A stretch of DNA of 41,226 nt from JAOZTV01 sp965371805 (GCA_965371805.1 CBDUZW010000046.1:1-41226); one strand, 5' to 3'. Positions 1 through 9,112 are shown, numbered from the stretch's first letter. Numbers and translations: made by a program. The notes: generated from the sequence alone by a model not told the origin.

Positions 1-68
1 GTTCAAAAATACAGGCTTATAAAACAATTAAAGAGACAGCCTCCGCGAAACGCCCCTACCAAGGATTA

Positions 69-1127
69 TTAATCGTTGTCTTTAGATTGAACTAAATAAG
101 ATATTCCAATTAGTAATAGTCCTATTATTGCAACAGTTCCACCTAATTCGGCAATCGGATTAAAGAGTTTGTCAAATAATATATCTGAGAATGTACTTAT
201 TTTATGAAAAAGTATTTTTTCAAATTTATCTGAGACAATATGAGTATGGTGATCAAAATTTAGTGCAAATCCGGAAAGCGGGATAATATTCTGGATTAAT
301 GCAGTAAAACCTAAAGCAGATAAACCCCCAATTATTGTAGTATAACCACTCCATCTAAAAAAGTCTCGTTTTGTGGATGCTCCAATTGCTGAACCAATTA
401 TAATAAAAACTATTGGAATTAAGAACAGCAAATATGTGATCGAGGTAACAAATTTTGCTATATCAACTCCATATGGTAGATTTCCTTCTATTTGAAATAT
501 TTCAATATTATCAGGCATATCTGACACTATTTTTGATATAAGCTCTTTAATAAGATTGTCGGTTATTTCAATATCAACTGGTTTACAAGCAGGCATACTA
601 CTTATATCATCAAAATCAATGTCCAGATCTTTCCATTCATTAATCTGAGAATCTGTACATTCAGGAAATTGTTCGATTAGTTCCCGAAAATATTTAATCA
701 TAGCAGGAGTAGTTAAGGCATTTTTTAGTTTATCGAAGTTTAATACAACTGTTTCAGGTTCAGCTTCCCCTCTCAAAATGTCTCCTATATATTTTAATGA
801 AACGGATAATTCATCTTTTAGCCAATTAGAAATCCCTGATTCTTCTATAATAGAATTTGGAGTTTTTTTTGCATTAAGGATTGCTTTAATCCATATTTTT
901 CCATCATCATCCATATCTGTATCATCAAGATCAATCTTTTTTAACTCTAAATAAAGGTCATCAATTGCCTTTGGAAGGTTTTTTACCATTTCTCTTGGCA
1001 GGTCAGATAATAGTTCCGGAGATACAATACTATTAGTTGCTCCAACTGCAATAATTATACTAAACAATACTGGTAAAGTTATAAATATAACAATGAACAA
1101 ACCAATTAATTTTCTTATAGGTTTCAT
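69..1127 (-). CDS. Hypothetical membrane protein with large extracytoplasmic domain
   Basis: 352-aa protein I do not recognise. One hydrophobic segment lies at about residues 9-30, then an acidic soluble domain of about 190 residues, then three more hydrophobic segments at about 230-250, 262-282 and 328-345, so the soluble part is probably outside the cytoplasm. The acidic domain holds two Cys in its second half (PECTD and PACKP) that could form a disulfide. The start is supported by a strong Shine-Dalgarno (AAGGAG) 6 bases before the ATG. It lies 93 bases downstream of the YigZ gene on the same strand with nothing evident between. No catalytic motif is visible. Real gene: very likely; function: unknown. 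Confidence 0.8.
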   Translation of the reverse strand: MKPIRKLIGLFIVIFITLPVLFSIIIAVGATNSIVSPELLSDLPREMVKNLPKAIDDLYLELKKIDLDDTDMDDDGKIWIKAILNAKKTPNSIIEESGISNWLKDELSVSLKYIGDILRGEAEPETVVLNFDKLKNALTTPAMIKYFRELIEQFPECTDSQINEWKDLDIDFDDISSMPACKPVDIEITDNLIKELISKIVSDMPDNIEIFQIEGNLPYGVDIAKFVTSITYLLFLIPIVFIIIGSAIGASTKRDFFRWSGYTTIIGGLSALGFTALIQNIIPLSGFALNFDHHTHIVSDKFEKILFHKISTFSDILFDKLFNPIAELGGTVAIIGLLLIGISYLVQSKDND

Positions 1128-1220
1128 TATTAACTCCTTTTTTATTTTATTTCATAATATATTAAGAACGAAATAATATATATATTGTTCCATTAAATAT
1201 TGTTATACTCATTAATTCAT

Positions 1221-1844
1221 TTAACATTTTAATAGGTTGACTTTTCCTCCACTCTTATTTATAAGAATTTCATCTATCATTTTAACTCTGCCTATTGGAA
1301 TATCTATCATGAATATAACTTCATCTTGAAGATATTCCTGTTTACAAATTTCAATCTCATTTTTCTCAAAAACATGCATTATTTCTCCAGTAAAATTATA
1401 TGGAAATCTTATTTGAAATGGCTCTTTTATATATATCATCACAGGTGTCGTATTTTTTATAATTAATTTTGCAGAATTCCCATACGCTCTTGTTAATCCA
1501 CCAGTTCCAAGTTTTGTCCCCCCGTAGTAACGAATCACAGTGATCAGAATATTGAAGAGTTTTGCTCCTTTAATCTCATTATAAATAGGAAGTCCAGCAG
1601 TTCCTGAAGGTTCTCCATCGTCATTATATCTGAATAATTCTTCTGTTCCTTTTCCAATTATATATGAAGAACAAACATGGGTACAATCATAATACTTTTT
1701 TCTAAGAGTTGAGATGATCTCAGTGCAATTTTTGACAGACATAACAGGAAAAGCAAAAGATATGAATCTTGATCCCTTTTCTTTAAAGTCAACAGGGCCG
1801 GAATTTTTATTAATAGATAAATAATTTTCAACTAATTTTGACAT
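1221..1844 (-). CDS. IMPACT/YigZ family protein
   Basis: Uncharacterised conserved protein of the UPF0029/IMPACT family (E. coli YigZ type), thought from family knowledge to act around translation or nucleic acids. The diagnostic blocks are present: DDGEPSGTAGLPI in the N-terminal half, then VIRYYGGTKLGTGGL and TRAYG, followed by the usual smaller C-terminal domain. I chose the ATG at 1844 (207 aa) rather than the upstream in-frame ATG at 1904. The 20-residue extension is not family-like, and a good promoter (TTGACT, 17 bp, TATAGT) lies inside it, so a transcript from it cannot include the upstream ATG. There is no Shine-Dalgarno; the predicted 5' leader is only about 7 bases. Divergent from the ABC-2 operon. 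Confidence 0.87.
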   Translation of the reverse strand: MSKLVENYLSINKNSGPVDFKEKGSRFISFAFPVMSVKNCTEIISTLRKKYYDCTHVCSSYIIGKGTEELFRYNDDGEPSGTAGLPIYNEIKGAKLFNILITVIRYYGGTKLGTGGLTRAYGNSAKLIIKNTTPVMIYIKEPFQIRFPYNFTGEIMHVFEKNEIEICKQEYLQDEVIFMIDIPIGRVKMIDEILINKSGGKVNLLKC

Positions 1845-1857
1845 AATTTTAATAGAA

Positions 1858-1886
1858 ACTATAGCTTTTCTAATCAAGAAAGTCAA
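1858..1886 (-). promoter_or_regulatory. Promoter of the YigZ-family gene
   Basis: TTGACT (1881-1886) and TATAGT (1858-1863) are separated by exactly 17 bp. Predicted start of transcription is near 1851, about 7 bases before the chosen ATG at 1844. It lies downstream of the longer ORF's ATG at 1904 and so decides the start. Confidence 0.55.
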
Positions 1887-1942
1887 ATTGTAAAGTATTG
1901 ACATATATATAAATTATGATAAACTTTTTTTTTGAAATTTAG

Positions 1943-1948
1943 TATAAT
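1943..1948 (+). promoter_or_regulatory. Candidate -10 box of the ABC-2 operon
   Basis: A consensus TATAAT sits 33 bases before the ATG at 1982, in the divergent gap with the YigZ gene. The -35 position at 17 bp spacing (TAAACT) is poor, so the assignment is tentative. Confidence 0.4.
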
Positions 1949-1981
1949 ATATTTACATATATTAAAAAAATGGAGGTAAAT

Positions 1982-2710
1982 ATGATACAAATAGAGAACC
2001 TTACAAAATATTATGGTGAGAATCTTGCTGTTGATAATCTCAGTTTTGAAATAAAAAAAGGTGAGATTCTTGGATTATTAGGACCAAATGGTGCTGGAAA
2101 ATCTACAACTTATAGAATTCTAACAGGATTTTTAAATCCTTCTAGTGGGACGATAAAGGTGAAAGATCTTGATATTAAAGATGACCTTTTGGAAATTAAA
2201 AAAATGATTGGATATCTCCCTGAATCTGCTCCTTTATACAGGGAAATGTTAGTCTTTGAATATTTGAATTATGTTGCAGATATTAGAGATGTTCCAAAGG
2301 AGGGAAAACTTTCCCATATAAAGGAATTAGCAATCTTATGTAGTTTAAATGAAGTTATGCATATGAAAATAGGTGAACTCTCAAAAGGTTATAGACAGAG
2401 AGTTGGGATTGCGCATGCTCTAATGGGGGATCCAGAGATACTTGTACTGGATGAACCTACTTCCGGACTTGATCCTAACCAAATTGCTGAAACAAGAGAA
2501 ATAATAAAAAGAATTGGAAAAGAAAAAACGATTATTTACTCTACACATATTCTCAGTGAAGCTGAAGCCACATGTGACAGGATAATAATTATTGATAAGG
2601 GTAAAATGGTTATTGATGGAACTTCAGAAGATATCAAGAAAAAGACAAACACTGAATCTCTTGAAGAGGCATTTATGGTGCTGACAGCGAAAAGAGTGGG
2701 AGAAAATTAA
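1982..2710 (+). CDS. ABC-2 type transporter ATP-binding protein (GldA-like)
   Basis: 242-aa cytoplasmic ATPase of an ABC-2 exporter. Walker A GPNGAGKST is at residues 34-42, signature LSKGY at 133-137, Walker B ILVLDE at 153-158 and an H-loop in STHILSEAE near 190. The C-terminal extension of about 35 residues is typical of drug/GldA-type subunits. An ATG four codons upstream (1970) is rejected: its bases form part of the Shine-Dalgarno TGGAGGT for the ATG at 1982, where the family's N-terminus (MIQIENLTK) also begins. First gene of a tight operon; the permease starts 1 base after its stop. Closest named relatives are GldA of Bacteroidota and ATPases next to GldG-like proteins in many non-gliding bacteria, so substrate and role are unknown. 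Confidence 0.93.
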   Translation: MIQIENLTKYYGENLAVDNLSFEIKKGEILGLLGPNGAGKSTTYRILTGFLNPSSGTIKVKDLDIKDDLLEIKKMIGYLPESAPLYREMLVFEYLNYVADIRDVPKEGKLSHIKELAILCSLNEVMHMKIGELSKGYRQRVGIAHALMGDPEILVLDEPTSGLDPNQIAETREIIKRIGKEKTIIYSTHILSEAEATCDRIIIIDKGKMVIDGTSEDIKKKTNTESLEEAFMVLTAKRVGEN

Positions 2711-2711
2711 A

Positions 2712-3419
2712 ATGAAAAATACTATAAATATATTTAAAAAAGAGTTCAACGCATATTTTGTTTCTCCGATCGCATATATTGTTATATCAATTTTTCTGCT
2801 TATAGTTGGTTGGTTCTTCTTCTCAACATTCTTTCTGGAAGGACATGTAAGTCTTACAAAATTATTTTCATTATTACCGATTATGTTTACTTTTATAATT
2901 CCTGCAATAACGATGCGACTCTTTTCAGAGGAGTTAAATGTTGGCAGTTATGAACTGTTATTAACTTTGCCGGTTAGAAATATTGATGTGATTCTAGGCA
3001 AATTCCTTGCCTCATTATCTTTTATTGCTGTTATGCTTGCTCCTACTGTTTTCTATGCAATATCAATTGGATTTGTGGGGGAATTGGATTTAGGCCCGGT
3101 AATAGGTGGATACCTTGGAGCTATTGTTCTAGGTGGAAGTTTTAGTGCCATAGGTATAATGGCATCATCTCTAACAAGAGATCAGGTAATTGCATTTATT
3201 GTTGGCATGGCAATATGTTTTTCATTAACATTTATTATTGATTATGTATTGTTTTTTCTTCCCGACTCCTTTGTCTCTTTTTTTCAACATCTGAGCGCTA
3301 GATTCCATTTTGAGAATATATCAAAGGGTGTTATAAACTCAAGAGATTTCATATACTTTATTAGTGTTTCTTTTATTGCTTTATACATTACAAATATGGT
3401 TTTGGAGAAAAAAAAATGA
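2712..3419 (+). CDS. ABC-2 type transporter permease (GldF-like)
   Basis: 235-aa integral membrane permease with about six hydrophobic segments (residues 16-36, 51-70, 99-125, 133-152, 156-181 and 210-229). The N-terminal FKKEFNAYFVSPIAYIV and the following ELNVGSYELLLTLPV block are characteristic of the GldF branch of ABC-2 permeases, in which a conserved motif precedes the second membrane pair. It starts 1 base after the ATPase stop and overlaps the GldG-like gene by 4 bases (ATGA), so the three are translationally coupled. It should form the membrane channel of the complex with the preceding ATPase. Confidence 0.9.
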   Translation: MKNTINIFKKEFNAYFVSPIAYIVISIFLLIVGWFFFSTFFLEGHVSLTKLFSLLPIMFTFIIPAITMRLFSEELNVGSYELLLTLPVRNIDVILGKFLASLSFIAVMLAPTVFYAISIGFVGELDLGPVIGGYLGAIVLGGSFSAIGIMASSLTRDQVIAFIVGMAICFSLTFIIDYVLFFLPDSFVSFFQHLSARFHFENISKGVINSRDFIYFISVSFIALYITNMVLEKKK

Positions 3420-5644
3420 GTGAAAACAAAATTAAAAATAAGAAAAATTATGATTCATATATTAAACTAGGGATTTATCTCATAGTTATATTGTTAATCA
3501 ATGTTGTTAGTCTAAACCTTTTTTTTAAAAAGGATTTAACAAATAATAAGCTATATTCTCTTTCAGAAGCGAGTATTGAATCAGTCTCAACTTTAAAAGA
3601 GCCAATGATGATAAAAATTTTTTTTTCAAAAAACCTTCCAGCACCCTGGAATAATATTGAACCATATTTGCATGATCTACTTAATGAGTATAAGGATAAT
3701 GCATCGAATGATTTCAACTATAAATTCTACCCGATTGATTCAAAACAGGGTGAGTTAAGTAAAAATGCTGAAAAAAACAGGAAAGAAGCTTCAGATTATG
3801 GAATAAATCCAATAAATCTTTATAAAGCAGCCCAGGAAGAACAAAAATCATTACTGGCATATATGGGAATGGTTATTATCCATGGTGATGTGGTTGAAAA
3901 ACTTCCGGTTATAGAATCAACAAATAATCTTGAATATAAAATTACTAGTGCCATAAAAAAACTAAATAATAAAATATCAAGTTTCTTAAATATGGATGGT
4001 AAGATTACGATTACTCTAATCCAGTCTTCTTCAATGAATGCCCTAATCCCGTTTTTAAAACTAAATGGGTTTGATCTTGTTAAAGGACGTGTTCAGAGTA
4101 TAGTAAATGAGTTAAATTCGAAAACATATGGCAAACTGGAGTTTATTTATATTGATCCTTCTACTACAGAGAAGTCAGAATATCTAAATAAGTTTGATAG
4201 ATTCAAAATGAAATGGCCCAGAAAAGAATTTGATCAGGGGAAAGTACTTGAAAAGGGAGAGGGAGTTTTAGCTCTAGGTTTAAAGTATAATAATAAATCT
4301 ATGGAAATGAAAATGTTTGGTACAAGGTTTAATCCAAAGAAATTTTCTGAAGAGTACTATATTACTGAAAATAAAGAAATAAAAGAATTTATTGAGGAAA
4401 ATATAACAAATGTATTAAACATTAATGATGATATCGGATATTTATCAAGTCATGGTACAAAACCTCTGGCTGCAAATCTACCTCCTGAATATAGACATTT
4501 AATAAAACCAAAGCCTGGCGAATTAAAAGTTTTAGGGGCAATTCTAAATCAGAATTATAATGTAAAACTGGTTGATCTAAAAAAGGATGATATCCCAAAG
4601 GGAATTGATACTCTAATTATTGCAGGAGCTAAGGAGACTTTTACTGAATGGGAACTTTTCAAAATAGATCAATTTTTGATGGAAGGAAACTCAATTGCTT
4701 TCTATGTGGATAGTTTTAAAGAGTTAAAACAACAAAACCAATATCAACGTGGGCAATCTATAAGTATTCCTAATGAAACCGGTTTATTAAAATTATTGAA
4801 ACATTATGGAGTAAGTTTAAATAAATCTTATGTTTTAGATGAAAAGTGTTTTGTAAACAGAGATAGGAATAGGGGAGATAACCCTATCTATATTGCTCCT
4901 ATTATTCAAAACAGAAATATTGAACATAATAATCCTTTTATGGAAAATATTACAGGACTTGTAATGTTCAAAAACTCTCCAATAACATTAGAGGATAAAA
5001 TAATTAAAGATAATGGAATTAAAATTAAAAAATTATTTTCATCATCACTGAGATCCTGGGAACTTAAAGGTCCTATGGATCAAAGATCTTTAATGTCTTC
5101 AAATCCACCCGCTAAGAATGATGAGTTTAAACAATTTGATCTTGCAATAATTGCAGAAGGTGAATTCCCCAGTTATTTTGATGGTAGAGAACTTCCAAAA
5201 AAGCCAGTTAAAAAGGAAGAGGTAAAGGATTCTAAAGTAGAAAATAAAACCAAAAAAAATGAAAAAAGTGAATTTTCGAAAGATCTAAACTCAGAAAAAT
5301 CATTTATTTCAAGAGGGAATAAAAGTAAAATATTTCTAGTTGGTTCATCTGAAATGTTGTCAGATCAGATAATACAGGTTCCAACTAAAGCTGGAACTCA
5401 ATCTCAGAGTCCTCTATTTTTAGTGAATTTATTTGATTATTTAAATAATAAAGAATCAATGGCTGTTCTCAGGAGTAAAGTGCAGAGGTTTAATCCAATT
5501 GAAAAGTCAACAGTGAGTACAAGAGATTTTATAAAAATATTTAATATTGTTGGTGTTCCGGTGATATTCATTTTAATTGGGATATTTGTTTTTGTCTTAC
5601 GACAAAGAAAAAGGAAGAAAATTGAGACAATGTTTAAAGATTAA
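3416..5644 (+). CDS. GldG-family ABC-type uncharacterised transport protein
   Basis: 742-aa protein with an N-terminal membrane anchor (about residues 19-37), a large extracytoplasmic region and a C-terminal membrane segment (about 706-728) followed by a very basic tail (RQRKRKK). This is the layout of the GldG/ABC-type auxiliary family. Recognisable blocks are NKLYSLSEAS after the first membrane segment, the thioredoxin-like strand MIKIFFSKNLPAPW, and DTLIIAGAKETFTEWELF matching the GldG middle domain. A Lys/Glu-rich low-complexity linker lies at about 597-630 (KKPVKKEEVKD), and KIFLVGSSEMLSDQI follows. It overlaps the permease by 4 bases. The family is associated with GldA/GldF; its biochemical role is unsettled and the presence of the trio does not by itself imply gliding. 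Confidence 0.85.
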   Translation: MSENKIKNKKNYDSYIKLGIYLIVILLINVVSLNLFFKKDLTNNKLYSLSEASIESVSTLKEPMMIKIFFSKNLPAPWNNIEPYLHDLLNEYKDNASNDFNYKFYPIDSKQGELSKNAEKNRKEASDYGINPINLYKAAQEEQKSLLAYMGMVIIHGDVVEKLPVIESTNNLEYKITSAIKKLNNKISSFLNMDGKITITLIQSSSMNALIPFLKLNGFDLVKGRVQSIVNELNSKTYGKLEFIYIDPSTTEKSEYLNKFDRFKMKWPRKEFDQGKVLEKGEGVLALGLKYNNKSMEMKMFGTRFNPKKFSEEYYITENKEIKEFIEENITNVLNINDDIGYLSSHGTKPLAANLPPEYRHLIKPKPGELKVLGAILNQNYNVKLVDLKKDDIPKGIDTLIIAGAKETFTEWELFKIDQFLMEGNSIAFYVDSFKELKQQNQYQRGQSISIPNETGLLKLLKHYGVSLNKSYVLDEKCFVNRDRNRGDNPIYIAPIIQNRNIEHNNPFMENITGLVMFKNSPITLEDKIIKDNGIKIKKLFSSSLRSWELKGPMDQRSLMSSNPPAKNDEFKQFDLAIIAEGEFPSYFDGRELPKKPVKKEEVKDSKVENKTKKNEKSEFSKDLNSEKSFISRGNKSKIFLVGSSEMLSDQIIQVPTKAGTQSQSPLFLVNLFDYLNNKESMAVLRSKVQRFNPIEKSTVSTRDFIKIFNIVGVPVIFILIGIFVFVLRQRKRKKIETMFKD

Positions 5645-5661
5645 TTAAAGGAGATAGACTT

Positions 5662-6675
5662 ATGTTTAAAAATGTAAAAAAAGAGTATTTAATATTATTA
5701 ATAATAATCGTCATTTTAACAACTTATCTTCTAAGAAAAAATGACAATAAAATTAAAATTGATATTCCTGAGTTGAAACAGATTGAAAAAGATTTAATTA
5801 AGCAAATTGTCGTTGAAAACTCAAAAGGGAATTTCAGTCTGAAAATTGATAAAAAAGAATGGAAATTAGATCCGGAAGGTTTTCCTGTTTTAGATCAGAA
5901 AGTTGATACAATGGTAGATCTTTTATCAAAAACAGATATAAGTGACCTGATCTCAAGGGCGGGAAAATATAATAAATTTGGCCTTGGAGAAAAAAACAGA
6001 ACAGTTATCAAGGTTTTTGGAGAAAGTGGAGAATTGAGAACTTTAACTACTGGAAATATGGCTGAATCTGGAAATAGGACTTTTGTAAAATTAAAAGATG
6101 ATAAACTTGTTTACCAGGCAAGAGGAAATTATAAAGAGAATTTTGATATCAAAAAAAATGATATTATTGATAAAAAAATCTTTAGTTTTAATAGTTCTGA
6201 TATTGTGGAATTAATAGTTGAAAAGAAAGGTATAAAAGAACATTTCGTAAAAATCAATGAAACAGAACCTGTTAAAAGTGATGAAAAAAAGAATGAAGTA
6301 AAAATTGAGGAAAACAAAAGTCCAAAAACTGAAGTAAAAATGTTTTGGGTCAATAAAGCCGATAAAAAAAAAGTGAATGACACGGAAATTGATTCTTACT
6401 TATCAAAAAATGCAAGAATAAACTGTGAATCATTTTTAAGAAAAAAGGATAAACAAAAGAATAAAGTATTTCTTTCCCTCGTATTTATTGATAAAACAAA
6501 AAAATCTTACACGCTTAATTTATTTAATAAGCCTGTTTCTGGAGGAGATAAAACTGATATTGAAGTATCCTCCAATAATAGTAATTTTATTTTTGTTCTT
6601 TCAAAAGAGGATATAGAGTCAGTTAGTGTTGACGTTGAAAAATTAATAAAAACAGAACAAAAAAAGAAAAAATGA
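5662..6675 (+). CDS. DUF4340 domain protein
   Basis: 337-aa protein with a single N-terminal membrane segment (residues 8-25) and a lysine-rich extracytoplasmic body. The opening domain (IKQIVVENSKGNFSLKIDK, then WKLDPEGFPVLDQKVDTMV and a FGLGEKNRTVIKVFG strand) is typical of DUF4340. A Lys/Glu-rich linker (about residues 205-228) separates this from a second related-looking module. It starts 17 bases after the GldG-like stop with SD AAAGGAGA. DUF4340 genes often follow GldG-like genes, so it is probably a periplasm-facing accessory of the exporter. Substrate unknown. Confidence 0.8.
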   Translation: MFKNVKKEYLILLIIIVILTTYLLRKNDNKIKIDIPELKQIEKDLIKQIVVENSKGNFSLKIDKKEWKLDPEGFPVLDQKVDTMVDLLSKTDISDLISRAGKYNKFGLGEKNRTVIKVFGESGELRTLTTGNMAESGNRTFVKLKDDKLVYQARGNYKENFDIKKNDIIDKKIFSFNSSDIVELIVEKKGIKEHFVKINETEPVKSDEKKNEVKIEENKSPKTEVKMFWVNKADKKKVNDTEIDSYLSKNARINCESFLRKKDKQKNKVFLSLVFIDKTKKSYTLNLFNKPVSGGDKTDIEVSSNNSNFIFVLSKEDIESVSVDVEKLIKTEQKKKK

Positions 6676-6679
6676 TAAC

Positions 6680-6708
6680 TTGAAATTTTCTTAATTTAGT
6701 ATTAGAAT
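6680..6708 (+). promoter_or_regulatory. Promoter of the pgsA operon, leaderless type
   Basis: TTGAAA (6680-6685), 17 bp, TAGAAT (6703-6708). The -10 ends 7 bases before the pgsA ATG (6716-6718), so transcription should start at or next to the A of the ATG. No Shine-Dalgarno precedes the gene. The promoter lies wholly in the gap after the DUF4340 stop, separating the two operons. Confidence 0.6.
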
Positions 6709-6715
6709 ACTACAT

Positions 6716-7264
6716 ATGACTTTCGCAAATATAATTACAATTACAAGAATAATGCTTGTCCCAATATTTCTTGTTGTACTCTTAACAGAGCTTGAAAATA
6801 AGGAGATTTTTGCATTTTGGATTTTTATTATCGCTTCAGTTTCAGATGCTCTGGACGGTTATATTGCTAGAAAGTATAATCAGGTAACAGATATTGGAAA
6901 ATTTTTAGATCCCCTTGCTGACAAACTATTAATTTCAGGTGCATTAATTGCATTGGTATCGATTGGTACAATAGAAACATGGGTTGCTTCGCTTATAATT
7001 TTAAGAGAGATATTTATAACTTCTTTCAGATATTATTCTTTAACAAAGGATGCAGTTTTTTCAGCTTCATTTACAGCGAAGAAAAAAACGTTTTTTCAGA
7101 TATTTGCTATTTCAACTTTAATTATCTACAGTATATTTCCAACCCCCTATGATAATTATTTTTTTACTGTTGGGACAAATATATTGTATTTTGCACTTTT
7201 TTTAACAGTTTATAGTGGTGTAGAGTATATTGTAAAATATGCAAGTTTAATAAAAAAAAAATAA
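6716..7264 (+). CDS. pgsA: CDP-diacylglycerol-glycerol-3-phosphate 3-phosphatidyltransferase
   Basis: 182-aa membrane enzyme making phosphatidylglycerophosphate from CDP-diacylglycerol and glycerol 3-phosphate, the committed step to phosphatidylglycerol. The CDP-alcohol phosphotransferase signature is complete: D44-x2-D47-G48-x2-A51-R52-x8-G61-x3-D65-x3-D69. The N-terminus (ITITRIMLVPIF) and an RYYSL block match the PgsA branch, and about five hydrophobic segments are visible. Length fits the family. The promoter places the transcript start at the ATG, so the mRNA is probably leaderless. Its stop overlaps the next start (TAATG), opening a four-gene operon. Confidence 0.92.
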   Translation: MTFANIITITRIMLVPIFLVVLLTELENKEIFAFWIFIIASVSDALDGYIARKYNQVTDIGKFLDPLADKLLISGALIALVSIGTIETWVASLIILREIFITSFRYYSLTKDAVFSASFTAKKKTFFQIFAISTLIIYSIFPTPYDNYFFTVGTNILYFALFLTVYSGVEYIVKYASLIKKK

Positions 7265-8211
7265 TGCCCTATCAAAAGTATCCTTTATTAAAGAAAAAAT
7301 CTATTAATACGATTTCTATAGAAGACAGAAAATCTCTAGTTAATGTATCAACCTTTGGCAAACCATTTACTCAGGGATCAGGATTTAATTCCTTCGTAGA
7401 TTCTTTACCGGACTCGCTTGCAGCAAAAGATATTATTCAATTTGTAAATAGAGTTAAAGAGGCAAGAATATCCGGTAAGCCAATCATTATTGGTATGGGT
7501 GCTCATATTATTAAAGTTGGATTAAGTCCAATTATAATAGATCTCATGGAGAGGGGATGGATATCTGCTATTGCAGTAAATGGTGCTTTTATTATTCATG
7601 ATTTTGAAATTGCATATGCGGGGAAAACCTCTGAAGATGTAGCGAAAAATCTTCTTGAAGGTAATTTTGGAAATGTCGAAGAAACAGGTTTGTTTTTAAA
7701 TAGTGCACAGAAAGAGGGCAATGAATTAGAAATGGGAGCTGGCGAAGCGATAGGTAGATATATGAATCAGACTGATTTCAAATTTAATGAATTCAGTGTC
7801 ATACAAAACGCATACCGGCTTAACATTCCAGTAACTGTACACCCTGCAATTGGAACAGATATTATTCATTACCACCCAAGTTTTGATGGAGCTATTACAG
7901 GGAAACTTGCAGAGAGGGATTTTATTCTATTTGCTTCTATTGTTTCTAAAATAAGCTCTGGAGGTGTATATATTAATATTGGTTCTGCAGTTATATTACC
8001 TGAAATATTTCTTAAAGCTATTGCCTTTTGCACAGCACAGGGAATAGAAATAAAGGATTTTTATACTGCTGTTTTCGATTTTAATAAACAATACCGGCCT
8101 ATGGAGAATGTGAAAAAAAGACCTGTTGAAAATGGTGGGAAAGGATATTATTTTGTTGGTCATCATGAAATTATGATACCACTTTTTAGTGCGATGTTAA
8201 AAAACATGTAA
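7264..8211 (+). CDS. Deoxyhypusine synthase-like protein, probably not a true DHS
   Basis: 315-aa cytoplasmic protein resembling the deoxyhypusine synthase fold (PF01916-like). Matching blocks are PIIIGMGAHIIKVGLSP (about 73-89), VNGAFIIHDFEIAYAG (105-120, at the position of the DHS AGGVEED block), NIPVTVHPAIGTDIIHYHP (187-205, at the position of the DHS IPVFSPALTDGSLGDM block) and SSGGVYINIGSAV (231-243). In true DHS the last block carries the catalytic lysine (GGGVVKHH in human); here the aligned residues are Tyr-Ile-Asn with no Lys, so spermidine-dependent modification of eIF5A is not expected. Bacteria lack eIF5A, which fits a different NAD- or polyamine-related reaction. It overlaps pgsA by 1 base and lies 1 base from the UbiA gene. 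Confidence 0.7.
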   Translation: MPYQKYPLLKKKSINTISIEDRKSLVNVSTFGKPFTQGSGFNSFVDSLPDSLAAKDIIQFVNRVKEARISGKPIIIGMGAHIIKVGLSPIIIDLMERGWISAIAVNGAFIIHDFEIAYAGKTSEDVAKNLLEGNFGNVEETGLFLNSAQKEGNELEMGAGEAIGRYMNQTDFKFNEFSVIQNAYRLNIPVTVHPAIGTDIIHYHPSFDGAITGKLAERDFILFASIVSKISSGGVYINIGSAVILPEIFLKAIAFCTAQGIEIKDFYTAVFDFNKQYRPMENVKKRPVENGGKGYYFVGHHEIMIPLFSAMLKNM

Positions 8212-8212
8212 A

Positions 8213-9112
8213 ATGAAAACAATAAAATTAATAATTATTTCAATGAGACCTAAGCAATGGGTAAAGAATCTATTTATTTTTGCTCCCATTATTTTTTCTT
8301 TACACTTTTCTAATCTATCAGAACTTAAACAGGTTATTATTTCATTTTCACTTTTTTGTTTAATCACTGGAAGTATATATATAATAAACGATTCAGTAGA
8401 TATAAAGTCTGACAGACAACATCCAAAAAAAAGTAAAAGACCAATAGCTTCCGGAAAGTTAGGAATTCGTACTGCTTTAATAATTGCTTTTTTTTTATTA
8501 TTATTTACACTTATTGCTATTTATACTATCAATTTATACTTTTTTTATATTGCTCTGTTTTATGTTGTTCTTAACTTATTTTATTCGTTCTTTTTAAAAA
8601 AAGTTGTAATTCTTGATGTTCTGATTATTGCAATAGGATTTGTTTTGAGAGTGCTGATAGGTGGTGTAGTAATTAAAAATGTTGAGCTTTCACCCTGGAT
8701 TCTAATTATCACTTTTCTCTTAACAACTTTTCTTGGATTGATGAAAAGGAGACAGGAATTAAATAGAATAGAAAAACTGAAAAAGGAAAATATAGTTGTT
8801 GAAACTAGAAAAACTTTAAAGAAGTATAATTTACTTCTTTTAGACCAGTTAATATCAATAACAACAGCAACAACTTTAATATCTTATATAATATATGTTC
8901 TTGACCACGATATTCAGAATAAGTTTAATACAGATAAATTATTTTTTACAATCCCATTTGTTGTATTCGGGATTTTTAGATATCTTTATCTTGCATTTGT
9001 TTTGGATAAAGGAGAGAGCCCGGAGGAGATACTTTTTTCAGATATGCCATTTTTAATAAATATTTTTCTATGGATATCAAGCTTCGTGGGTATAATCTAT
9101 TATAAGATATAA
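8213..9112 (+). CDS. UbiA-family prenyltransferase (decaprenyl-phosphate phosphoribosyltransferase-like)
   Basis: 299-aa polytopic membrane protein, about eight hydrophobic segments. The N-terminus (MRPKQWVKNLFIFAPIIFS) and the first Asp-rich motif N59-D60-x2-D63-x3-D67, followed by HPKKSKRPIASGKL, match the UbiA branch that includes Rv3806c, which moves phosphoribose onto polyprenyl phosphate. Other UbiA enzymes prenylate quinone or heme precursors, but the opening signature favours the polyprenyl-phosphate branch. It sits 1 base after the DHS-like gene and 1 base before the next ORF, so it belongs to the pgsA operon and a lipid or lipid-linked sugar role is likely. Exact substrate uncertain. 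Confidence 0.82.
   Translation: MKTIKLIIISMRPKQWVKNLFIFAPIIFSLHFSNLSELKQVIISFSLFCLITGSIYIINDSVDIKSDRQHPKKSKRPIASGKLGIRTALIIAFFLLLFTLIAIYTINLYFFYIALFYVVLNLFYSFFLKKVVILDVLIIAIGFVLRVLIGGVVIKNVELSPWILIITFLLTTFLGLMKRRQELNRIEKLKKENIVVETRKTLKKYNLLLLDQLISITTATTLISYIIYVLDHDIQNKFNTDKLFFTIPFVVFGIFRYLYLAFVLDKGESPEEILFSDMPFLINIFLWISSFVGIIYYKI

Noticed and set aside
1..68. GC-richer string at the window start (gcgaaacgcccc) as a repeat or RNA
   Set aside because: Too close to the edge to define ends; no partner copy was found elsewhere in the window.
1845..1904. Longer YigZ start at 1904
   Set aside because: The extension is not family-like, lacks an SD, and contains the gene's promoter.
1982..5644. Inferring gliding motility or type 9 secretion from GldA/F/G similarity
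   Set aside because: The trio is widespread in non-gliding bacteria and no other gliding gene is present in the window.
7264..8211. Calling the DHS-like protein deoxyhypusine synthase
   Set aside because: The catalytic lysine position holds no lysine, and bacteria lack the eIF5A substrate.
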